Part shown: one piece after another, positions 9,288-15,682 of the stretch
Layout: each line of letters opens with the position of its first letter
Numbering within the stretch: position 1 is the first letter of the stretch
Source: JAYEPK01 sp048569615
GTDB lineage: Archaea; Thermoplasmatota; Penumbrarchaeia; Penumbrarchaeales; Penumbrarchaeaceae
Direction: 5' to 3'
Assembly: GCA_048569615.1 (NCBI GenBank)
Contig: JBLIRK010000020.1
Coordinates: 1-52,736, forward strand
DNA length: 52,736 bases
Program-made: the position numbers and the translations under genes
The notes under the pieces: model-generated
Seen by the model: the letters and a program-made list of their open reading frames with translations, nothing else
What the model was told of the DNA's origin: nothing
The model's database searches: none

Positions 9288-9893
9288 GTGAAGAACGAGA
9301 CAATCCCACCGAAACTCCAGGAATATATTGAGCAGCTGGATACCGGTTCCAGATACCTGCTCTCATTCTCCCCCTTCTTCATCAACCACACGTCCTTGAA
9401 CCTGATAACAGACATGGTCGTGGGCAGGAAGAAATCGATCCTATACATATGCGTGGGCAGGCCCCATATTTTCATCCAAAAGATGCTCCAGAACAGGGGT
9501 GTCGGCATCAGGGACATACACTTCATGGACATGGTCCTCTACGTTGGAAGGAAGAGCAGATCTACCATCAAAACGGCCATTTATTTCAACAAGGAGGGGG
9601 AGATCATCGATCTGCCGACGATCTACAAGCTCTTCAAGGTGGATCAGGAGGTGGATGAGCTCTTCCTCGACGATGTGGACCTGATAATACTTGATAATAT
9701 CTCCGAGCTAAGAACCTACAACCAGGACCAGCAGATCTCAGAGTTCCTGGACCTGCTAAGGGAGGTATCCGACAAATCAGGGGCGGGCCAGATCATACTC
9801 CGGTTCAACACAAAACCAAAGGACGGGATCCCCGAGATGTGCACCTCACGTGGATTGGAGCCCCTGGACCTACCCAATGATCTATTCCAGTAG
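9288..9893 (+). CDS. KaiC-like protein lacking the P-loop (probable pseudo-ATPase)
   Basis: A 201-residue protein of no named family that I recognise. Its fold pattern follows the preceding ATPase: a strand SRYLLSFSPFF where a P-loop should be (about 21-31), then SILYICVGRP, and a Walker B-like DLIILDNISELRTYN at 131-145. No GxxGxGKT/S is present, so ATP hydrolysis is unlikely. I place the start at GTG 9288 because GAGGTGATC, a near-perfect complement of archaeal 16S 3' ends, sits just before it at 9276-9284; the longer frame from 9231 would overlap the KaiC gene by 47 bases. An inactive partner or scaffold for the upstream ATPase is an inference from pairing and shape. Confidence 0.75.
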   Translation: MKNETIPPKLQEYIEQLDTGSRYLLSFSPFFINHTSLNLITDMVVGRKKSILYICVGRPHIFIQKMLQNRGVGIRDIHFMDMVLYVGRKSRSTIKTAIYFNKEGEIIDLPTIYKLFKVDQEVDELFLDDVDLIILDNISELRTYNQDQQISEFLDLLREVSDKSGAGQIILRFNTKPKDGIPEMCTSRGLEPLDLPNDLFQ

Positions 9894-9918
9894 CCGTTCG
9901 GCTGACGACCTACAAACC

Positions 9919-9926
9919 TTTTATAA
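9919..9926 (+). promoter_or_regulatory. TATA box before secreted-protein gene
   Basis: TTTTATAA in the 82-base gap between the pseudo-ATPase and the secreted protein. The expected transcript start is about 9948, leaving a short leader with GGAGG at 9962-9966, nine bases before ATG 9976. It suggests an internal promoter in the cassette. Confidence 0.55.
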
Positions 9927-9975
9927 CCGAACCTGACCTTGTACCGATATCCTAGGTCAACGGAGGGTCATCGGC

Positions 9976-11361
9976 ATGGTTCCAGATCTTATTTTGGGTG
10001 TTGTATCCCGCAGGGTCCTGTCGCTGCTTGCGCTCCTCTCTGTCTTCATGGCCGTTTTTCCGATAATTCCCGGAACGGAGGGGCAGGGAGGGACAGGCGT
10101 TGCCTTCGGCTCCGATATCGAGGAGTCGCTGGAGGACGGCGACGGCGATGGTTTGTACGAATATCTTGTACTGAAAGTTGAGGTAAGGGTGTATGAACCG
10201 GGCACCTACGGTCTCCACGGCTCGATAGGGAACGGACAGGTCAATGCCAACTTCGGTCCGGCCGACCTCTCCATCGGCCAGCATCACCTCGAGCTTAAGA
10301 TCTCCGGAGGACAGCTCTCCCAGTACGGATCCGGGGGGCATTACAGGATAATGCTTGAGATCTACACCTCGGACCTCTCCATAGACCCGGTAGAGAAGGA
10401 ATACCTGACCGAGGGAGAATACGATCCGTTGAACTTCGAGGTCCCCACCGGCTCCGTGGGGACCTCGGTCTTCGCCAGAGGAGACAAGGTCTTCATCCAG
10501 AGCAAGGACATGACCGTTTCCGTCAACCAGACCTATCCTCAGTTGCAGTTCTACTATACGGATATTACCTCATCGGACATTGCCATGGAATCTTCCATCA
10601 CATCACTGACCTACAGGATGCTGATAGCCTATGACGACAAGGATGATAATGGTAGATGGGACCCCCAGATAGACGAGAAGAGGTACGAGGGGGACCTGAC
10701 GACCGTGGCATGGGAGCTCGACCTCGATATTTCCGTGGGATACGATATCGCCCTCTCCGGAGTTGTCCAGCTGAGGCTCGTGGAAACCGCCACTGTCGTG
10801 GCATGGGCAAAGATAAGTTTCAGGCTCAACTCAGAATTCCTCCAGAACGACGGGAACCTGCAGAAGTTCGACATAGATATCCAGCTCTGGCAGCCCCTGG
10901 ATGTTGACTGCATAGCCATCCTCCACACGTTGGAGGACCTGAGCGGGAAGCAGTCAATAGAGGAGGGTGGCGGAGAGGAATCCGGCTTCACTGATCCCTT
11001 CATCCTGCGCCTTGTGGGTGACGACGGAAAGACCCACGGCGCCTATACCTGGGGGGAAGATATTCGGGTCGGTGAGCTGGAGCCCGATATTGATACGAAC
11101 GCCACGACCTGGTATGATATCAAGGATGGATCCTGCGACATATGGTTCTCGTATCCCCTTCAGGGAGATGTCCAGCAGATACACCACGATCCGAAGGTGG
11201 GAATGGACCCAGATAATAGACCGGGCATAGATGACAAAGATAACATCCTCGAGAACAACCTTCTGATAATGCTGGGAGGTTTAATGGGAGGTGTCGTTGT
11301 CGTGGGGATCACGGTGATCATGGGGATCAGGAGGGGTAAACCCTCCAAAGGGGGTGATTGA
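9976..11361 (+). CDS. secreted membrane-anchored protein with acidic calcium-type loops
   Basis: A 461-residue exported protein. A signal peptide spans about 1-37 (ending IIPGTEGQ) and a C-terminal anchor about 429-451, followed by a short basic tail RRGKPSKGG. The body is beta-rich; acidic loops DGDGDGLYEY (54-63) and DDKDDNGRWD (about 216-225) look like calcium-binding loops. I recognise no defined family. GGAGG lies nine bases before the ATG. The stop TGA at 11359-11361 is followed in the same frame by the coding sequence of the three-helix membrane protein, an unusual arrangement. In the cassette it would be the extracellular component beside two KaiC-fold proteins and a regulator. Confidence 0.85.
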   Translation: MVPDLILGVVSRRVLSLLALLSVFMAVFPIIPGTEGQGGTGVAFGSDIEESLEDGDGDGLYEYLVLKVEVRVYEPGTYGLHGSIGNGQVNANFGPADLSIGQHHLELKISGGQLSQYGSGGHYRIMLEIYTSDLSIDPVEKEYLTEGEYDPLNFEVPTGSVGTSVFARGDKVFIQSKDMTVSVNQTYPQLQFYYTDITSSDIAMESSITSLTYRMLIAYDDKDDNGRWDPQIDEKRYEGDLTTVAWELDLDISVGYDIALSGVVQLRLVETATVVAWAKISFRLNSEFLQNDGNLQKFDIDIQLWQPLDVDCIAILHTLEDLSGKQSIEEGGGEESGFTDPFILRLVGDDGKTHGAYTWGEDIRVGELEPDIDTNATTWYDIKDGSCDIWFSYPLQGDVQQIHHDPKVGMDPDNRPGIDDKDNILENNLLIMLGGLMGGVVVVGITVIMGIRRGKPSKGGD

Positions 11362-11409
11362 ACGGACTGGGTAGGAACGGCAGCAGCTCTCAAGGACGTC
11401 CTTGTCGGC

Positions 11410-11676
11410 GTGTTGATTGTCCTCTCCCTGGCCCTTGCCGTGATAGGATGGCTCTCCTATTCCCGGACCGGGAATCCCAAGATCAGGCTGGTCACCGTTG
11501 CCTTCCTGCTCTTCCTCCTGAAGGGGATCATCCTCGCGGTGGGTCTGTATTTAACGGACCTGGTGGAGGTTCCCAGGGACTTCGCAGCACCGTTCGACAT
11601 TATGCTTGCGGTCGATGTCGCCGTCCTGTTCACGCTTTACATGGCGCTGTTCAGGAGGAGCAGAGGGTCACGGTGA
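11410..11676 (+). CDS. small three-helix membrane protein next to winged-helix regulator
   Basis: An 88-residue hydrophobic protein with three predicted membrane helices (about 1-15, 26-46, 63-81). A basic loop YSRTGNPKIR follows helix 1. Small multi-helix proteins of this kind often sit next to winged-helix regulators in archaea; the DUF7521-like group of haloarchaea has a similar YRRTG loop, from memory. The start is uncertain: GTG 11410 is the first usual start codon, yet the frame is open back to the TGA at 11359 and the sixteen codons between (WVGTAAALKDVLVG region) read like a natural N-terminus. No ribosome site is evident. It ends seven bases before the regulator gene. Confidence 0.7.
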   Translation: MLIVLSLALAVIGWLSYSRTGNPKIRLVTVAFLLFLLKGIILAVGLYLTDLVEVPRDFAAPFDIMLAVDVAVLFTLYMALFRRSRGSR

Positions 11677-11683
11677 GGGCTGA

Positions 11684-12211
11684 ATGAAGGAAGACCCGCT
11701 TCAGCTGGATACCCGCAGGGAGATATTCGAGCTCATAAAGAGCTCCCCCGGGGTGCACTTCAGGGAGATCTCCAGAAGGCTGGACATCCCCATGGGTGTT
11801 GTGGAGTACCATATAAACTTCCTGTTGAAGCGGGACATGATAGTCGCAAGGAAGGAGGGCCGCTACAAGAGATATTACACCGAGGGAAAGGTGGGATCCA
11901 GGGACAAGAAGGTCCTGGCATTCCTGAGGAAGGACATTCCCAGGGCCATCCTAATGTACCTGATGCTGAACCCCGGTGCCAGGCACAGGGACATCAAGTC
12001 CGAACTGGACATCGGGGGATCCACACTTTCCTTCCACCTCAAGAAGATGATAAGGAAGGAGGTCGTTCGCGAAGAGGATGAGGAGGGGACCAAAAGGTTC
12101 TATGTTGCCGATCCCGAATCGGTCTCGAAGACACTGATAGTTTACAAGAAATCCTTCATGGACGACCTGGTGGACTCCTTCACCGAGACCTGGCTCGATA
12201 TGGAGCTTTGA
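11684..12211 (+). CDS. double winged-helix transcriptional regulator
   Basis: A 175-residue soluble protein made of two winged helix-turn-helix domains. The first (about 8-70) has the recognition helix region PMGVVEYHINFLLKRDMI and a wing EGRYKRYYTEG; the second (about 80-140) has GGSTLSFHLKKMIRK and a wing ending KRFYVAD. The arrangement and the KRYY wing are the same as in the cytoplasmic tail of the large membrane protein at 4570-8400, so the two are probably homologous. ArsR/MarR-type domains of this shape bind DNA as dimers. It closes the KaiC cassette and may regulate it. The 3' end overlaps the convergent gene at 12180 by 32 bases. Confidence 0.9.
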   Translation: MKEDPLQLDTRREIFELIKSSPGVHFREISRRLDIPMGVVEYHINFLLKRDMIVARKEGRYKRYYTEGKVGSRDKKVLAFLRKDIPRAILMYLMLNPGARHRDIKSELDIGGSTLSFHLKKMIRKEVVREEDEEGTKRFYVADPESVSKTLIVYKKSFMDDLVDSFTETWLDMEL

Positions 12212-12680
12212 GGCCGATGCTTTCAAGGACTTTCCCGTTGTTCGACTCCACCTCCTCCCTTGTCAACTTGAGCATCTTCATGAAGATCTGCCAGTTCTCG
12301 TCGTCCCAGTAGGGGGACTCAAGAAGCTCCCTCCCAAGTTCCTTCAGGGCTGATCCGATTATTGTGCTGGTCTCCGGTCCGTTATCGAACACAAGCTTGA
12401 AGGCGGACCGGAAGGTGCTGCTTCCAACTATTACTCCTCTTAAGGATGCCACCGGCTGGCCGTTCGTTTTGAAGACGATCTCCCAAGGAAAGGGGCTCTC
12501 AACACCTTTTATCTTGAACTCGGCTCCTTTAGTTCGGAACTGGTCCAGAAAAGCCTCTCCAACATCGGTAAGATTGAAGCGATCCAGACCGGAATTGGGC
12601 GTCTCCAGTCTGCCCTTTTCGAGACCCTCTATGGATACAACCGGCCTTACATGAACCGGTATGATCCATAGTGTCTCCAT
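12180..12680 (-). CDS. conserved-looking protein of unknown function downstream of nadE
   Basis: A 166-residue soluble protein with no family I recognise. The first two thirds are beta-rich (METLWIIPVHVRPVV, WEIVFKTNGQPVASLRGVIV); the last third is helical with LKELGRELLESPYWDDENW and KMLKLTREEVES. No signal or membrane segment. The start is firm: a GGTGGTGAGG ribosome site overlaps the nadE stop, and ATG 12680 is seven bases after it, so the two are translated from one message. The 3' end overlaps the convergent regulator by 32 bases, but the codon pattern is coding-like to the end. Function cannot be inferred from nadE alone. Confidence 0.75.
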   Translation of the reverse strand: METLWIIPVHVRPVVSIEGLEKGRLETPNSGLDRFNLTDVGEAFLDQFRTKGAEFKIKGVESPFPWEIVFKTNGQPVASLRGVIVGSSTFRSAFKLVFDNGPETSTIIGSALKELGRELLESPYWDDENWQIFMKMLKLTREEVESNNGKVLESIGLKAPYRARSR

Positions 12681-12687
12681 GGCGTCC

Positions 12688-13539
12688 TCACCACCTTTCC
12701 CTCAGGTCGATCCCGACGGTGGAGCCGCCTACCTTAGGAACTGCCAGAGGGGCCCGCTTGTGCATTGAGCCTCTGACCATGTCGAAGACCCTCTTGACCT
12801 GCTCCTCCGAAAGGGGGGGCTCGAATCCAGAGCGGTCCATCTGATCAACTGTCACTGAGGTCAAGTCCATGCTGTCCATTATCTCCGCAGGCTCCAGGTC
12901 GGCAATGTATCCGGTCAATATTTGGTCCAGGACCGGGTATGGGAGCCCGAGCTCGCCCTCGTCGGTCTGCCCCTTGAGAAGTCCGGCGGTCGGCGGTTTC
13001 GCCACTATTCCTTTCGGTATCTTCAACTCCCCGGCAAGCTCGATGACCTGGGTCTTAAAAAGGTCTCCGATGGGGTATATGTCCGCGGCTCCGTCGCCGA
13101 ACTTGGTGAAATAACCCAGAAGGAGCTCTGTCTTGTTGGAGGTTCCCAGGACCATGCCTGAATGCTTGTTGGCGTAGGAATATAGGAACAGCATCCTTGC
13201 CCTGGCCTTTGCGTTGCCCAGGACCATGCCCTCCATGCTCAAGGGTATGGATCCGACAATGGGAGATATATCGACGGTTTCAAGTGCCACGCCCGCGAAT
13301 GCTGCCGCCTCCTCCGCATCCCGCATCTCCCTTGTGCTTTCCCTGCCGTGGGGCATGAAAAAAGCCTTTACCTTGTCGGGGCCGATAGCGTCTGCTGCTA
13401 GTTTCGCCACCACCGAAGAATCCAGACCTCCTGACAGTCCGATCAAGACGGTCGATTTTCCGGAGGATAGGAACCTTTCGGAGATGAACTGTTCGATTAT
13501 GGTCGAGGTATGCGAATGCATCTTCGGTGTCAGGTCCAT
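12688..13539 (-). CDS. nadE: ammonia-dependent NAD+ synthetase
   Basis: This 283-residue enzyme makes NAD+ from nicotinate adenine dinucleotide, ATP and ammonia, the last step of NAD synthesis. The PP-loop SGGLDSS is at 36-42. The substrate block GTSNKTELLLGYFTKFGDGAADIYP, where NaAD and ATP bind, is complete, as is KPPTAGL. No glutaminase (nitrilase) domain is attached, so free ammonia is the donor. Start is ATG 13539; GTG 13542 is an alternative. A TATA-like CTTAAATAC at 13575-13583 (minus sense) and GGGGGTG at 13549-13555 precede it. An unknown gene follows after seven bases. nadC of the same pathway is at 19362 in a separate unit. Confidence 0.95.
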   Translation of the reverse strand: MDLTPKMHSHTSTIIEQFISERFLSSGKSTVLIGLSGGLDSSVVAKLAADAIGPDKVKAFFMPHGRESTREMRDAEEAAAFAGVALETVDISPIVGSIPLSMEGMVLGNAKARARMLFLYSYANKHSGMVLGTSNKTELLLGYFTKFGDGAADIYPIGDLFKTQVIELAGELKIPKGIVAKPPTAGLLKGQTDEGELGLPYPVLDQILTGYIADLEPAEIMDSMDLTSVTVDQMDRSGFEPPLSEEQVKRVFDMVRGSMHKRAPLAVPKVGGSTVGIDLRERW

Positions 13540-13574
13540 CACGGCACACCCCCAAGGGGGTTATTAACTCGATT

Positions 13575-13583
13575 GTATTTAAG
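13575..13583 (-). promoter_or_regulatory. TATA-like element for nadE
   Basis: CTTAAATAC on the minus strand, about 40 bases before the nadE ATG. It shares the 140-base divergent region with the promoter of the TBP-like gene. Confidence 0.45.
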
Positions 13584-13639
13584 GAAGCATCCACGGTCAG
13601 GCCCGTCGTGGTCGCAAACGGGGAATAATGGGGAAGAAA

Positions 13640-13648
13640 CTTTAAATC
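13640..13648 (+). promoter_or_regulatory. TATA box for the TBP-repeat gene
   Basis: CTTTAAATC on the plus strand. A transcript start some 27 bases downstream (about 13671) would leave a leader of roughly nine bases before the TTG start. Confidence 0.55.
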
Positions 13649-13679
13649 AGCTCTACAATTACGAGATGCAGGGATAGGT

Positions 13680-14036
13680 TTGACCAAATATCAGATCGAG
13701 AACATAATGGCCTCCGCCAATCTCAATACCAAATTGAAATTGAAGGAGGTCGCCGACAAGATGGATGATACCGAATACAATCCCGATAATTTTCCCGGAG
13801 TCATCTGGCGCCCCAAGAACTCCTACGGGGTTGTCGTCATTATGGACGACGGCAAGATGATGTGCACCAACACCAGGTCCATCGAGGAGGTGGAGTTCCT
13901 CTTCAAGGACCTCACAAGCAGGATGGAAAAGCTAGGCATAATAACCCCAAGGTCGACCTGTCCGAAATGCGGCGCTGTTGTGGATTCCGAGGATGTGGTA
14001 TGCATCGACTGCGGTTTCCTGCTCCAGGGCGAATGA
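13680..14036 (+). CDS. single TBP repeat fused to a zinc ribbon
   Basis: A 118-residue protein. Residues 5-88 match one repeat of the TATA-binding protein: IENIMASANLNTKL for the first strand and helix, EYNPDNFPGVIWR for the central strands, DGKMMCTNTRSIEE for the strand-turn-helix. Archaeal TBP has two such repeats in about 180 residues; this has one. Of the two DNA-intercalating Phe positions in each TBP repeat, the first is kept (Phe38) and the second is Met55. Residues 94-114 form a zinc ribbon, CPKCG and CIDCG (Cys94, 97, 108, 111). Single-TBP-domain proteins are known in some archaea; this fusion suggests a DNA-binding homodimer. Start TTG 13680 is the only start codon before the homology and follows GGGATAGG. 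nadE diverges; a small membrane-protein gene follows after ten bases. Confidence 0.88.
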   Translation: MTKYQIENIMASANLNTKLKLKEVADKMDDTEYNPDNFPGVIWRPKNSYGVVVIMDDGKMMCTNTRSIEEVEFLFKDLTSRMEKLGIITPRSTCPKCGAVVDSEDVVCIDCGFLLQGE

Positions 14037-14046
14037 GGATGTGAAG

Positions 14047-14259
14047 ATGGGAAGCGAGATACTCCAGACCGTGGGTGATGACCCCCTCTCCGAACTCCTG
14101 GACATGGACCGTTTCTACGGATGGTCCAGGAGGATCGCGAGGTTAAGGAGTATCTTCGAGAGGAAGAAGCCAAAATGGCCCTATTTCCTCCTGGGGATTT
14201 CTTTAATGGGTGTGGTTCTCTGCAGCGGTATGCTGGTCTATCTCCTGTTCTACTATTGA
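14047..14259 (+). CDS. 70-residue single-pass membrane protein
   Basis: A short protein with a soluble, charged N-terminal half (MGSEILQTVGDDPLSELLD, then RIARLRSIFERKKPK) and one C-terminal membrane helix, about 48-69, ending at the C-terminus. This is the shape of a tail-anchored protein with its N-terminus inside (basic residues flank the helix). ATG 14047 is eight bases after GAGG, which overlaps the stop of the TBP-repeat gene; a GTG at 14041 is a weaker choice. Translation is probably coupled to the TBP-repeat gene. It overlaps the convergent HD gene by seven bases. No family recognised. Confidence 0.75.
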   Translation: MGSEILQTVGDDPLSELLDMDRFYGWSRRIARLRSIFERKKPKWPYFLLGISLMGVVLCSGMLVYLLFYY

Positions 14260-15587
14260 TCCCCGATCAGGTTCGAAGCAAGCTTGGATACCTGCTTCCT
14301 GAATGGTTCGGGACACGAAACCATTAGGCACCAGGGTATCGGCGGCCTCCTCTGGAGAGCCCGTGCCAAGGAGGAGATGCGTGACAGTATCTCGGGTTTA
14401 TCTCCAAGTACCTTGATATCGGTCCTCCTGAGCCGGGGTTCGGAAAGGGTGAGACTGAGGTCCGGGACGTCGATTATCACGGAGCCTTCCTTCATGCCGA
14501 GCCTTATCTCGATCTCATGCTCCAATCTTGACCTCTCCTTCTCTACCGAAAGCTCCTTGATCCTTTTTCTGAGCTCCAGGGAAGCTTCGTCCCCGTCCGC
14601 TATCCTTTCTGAGCCTATTCTAAGCGCGGATTTGAACAGCCTCCGGTAGCGGAGCCTTGTCGCGATCTCCCCCGTGAAACCTTTCCTGTCCCTCATCCAG
14701 CTGAGCGCCTCCGCATCGGACATGGACCAAATCCGATGGAGCTCATCATCGGTCAGCAGACTGCCTGCACGGCAAAGCATGCCTTCGGCTATCCTTGCCG
14801 TTTTATGAAAATATACCGAGGAATACATCAGGGAGCGGGCGACGAGCATCCCTTCCAGGGAAGATATCCCCCTCTTCTCGACCATCAGCTCCCCGTGGAA
14901 AATGGTTGCTGTGTTGACGATGCGGTCCAGGTCTATTATGCCGTAGGCCACTCCTGTGTAGTGCGAGTCCCTGAGGAGGAAGTCCAGCTGGTCGGAGTCA
15001 AGTGCACTGTGGATGAGCTGGAGCAGGTAGAACTTGTTGGTGAAATAGCTCTGCTCTCCCTGGACGGAGAGGGTTTCCTGCCCGTGGGGCGCCGGATCGT
15101 TTTCCTGGCATACCATGGATGCGACCTCCTTAGGATCGAGCCCGTTCCTCTCCAGTATCTCGGGAACGGCCGGACCCCTGTCTATCCCCCCAAGGTCTTT
15201 GAGCTCCCCGAATTCTGCGGAGCTCCCCTCTATCATGTCCTTTGTGAGCGCCATGTGCTCCTTTCCTATCCGGCCGTGGAAGATGGATTCCATTGTGTGG
15301 GAGAAGGGGCCGTGGCCGAGGTCGTGGAGGAGCCCCGCCGCCTGGACAAGCTTCTTCTCCTCCTTGTCGATGCCGAGTGAATCGGAGAGCAGTCCCGCCA
15401 CATGGCAGACGCCTAGGGAATGCTCGAAGCGTGTATGGTGGGCTCCGGGGAACACGAGATAGGCGAGCCCCAGCTGCCTTATCTGGTTCAATCTGTTCAG
15501 CTCGGGAGTGGAGGCGAGCTCCAGGAGAGCTCCGGAGAGCTTGATTGTGCCGTGGACGGGATCGTTGATTATCTTGTAATCTCCCAT
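14253..15587 (-). CDS. HD-domain phosphohydrolase, dGTPase/SAMHD1-like
   Basis: A 444-residue cytosolic phosphohydrolase. The HD metal site is formed by RFEHSLGV (His56), GLLHDLGHGPFSH (His88, Asp89) and a downstream Asp in LDSDQLDFLLRDS. The N-terminal INDPVHGTI block is typical of the dGTP triphosphohydrolase/YdhJ/SAMHD1-like group, so a nucleotide triphosphate substrate is likely but unproven. I choose ATG 15587: an AATATTATT TATA-like box at 15611-15619 is about 28 bases ahead, which fits a leaderless message and excludes the 34-residue extension to 15689. It diverges from the surface protein at 15683. Confidence 0.9.
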   Translation of the reverse strand: MGDYKIINDPVHGTIKLSGALLELASTPELNRLNQIRQLGLAYLVFPGAHHTRFEHSLGVCHVAGLLSDSLGIDKEEKKLVQAAGLLHDLGHGPFSHTMESIFHGRIGKEHMALTKDMIEGSSAEFGELKDLGGIDRGPAVPEILERNGLDPKEVASMVCQENDPAPHGQETLSVQGEQSYFTNKFYLLQLIHSALDSDQLDFLLRDSHYTGVAYGIIDLDRIVNTATIFHGELMVEKRGISSLEGMLVARSLMYSSVYFHKTARIAEGMLCRAGSLLTDDELHRIWSMSDAEALSWMRDRKGFTGEIATRLRYRRLFKSALRIGSERIADGDEASLELRKRIKELSVEKERSRLEHEIEIRLGMKEGSVIIDVPDLSLTLSEPRLRRTDIKVLGDKPEILSRISSLARALQRRPPIPWCLMVSCPEPFRKQVSKLASNLIGDQ

Positions 15588-15610
15588 GGACGGGCAATGG
15601 AGGGATGGAT

Positions 15611-15619
15611 GAATAATAT
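15611..15619 (-). promoter_or_regulatory. TATA box for HD hydrolase, leaderless start
   Basis: AATATTATT on the minus strand, centred 28 bases before ATG 15587. The spacing is that of archaeal TATA to transcript start, so the message probably begins at or next to the start codon. Confidence 0.6.
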
Positions 15620-15682
15620 TTCCATCGAAACAAGGGTGTATCGAAAAGATTTTATGTACTGATGGAGAAATAACTCGACGGG

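Noticed and set aside
11358..11687. 109-codon frame rich in Arg and Gly over the three-helix membrane protein
   Set aside because: The overlapping frame has clear membrane helices; this one has the composition of a shadow.
13549..13560. CCCCCAAGGGGG near the nadE start
   Set aside because: Two-base loop cannot form a stable hairpin; the G-rich half serves as the ribosome site.
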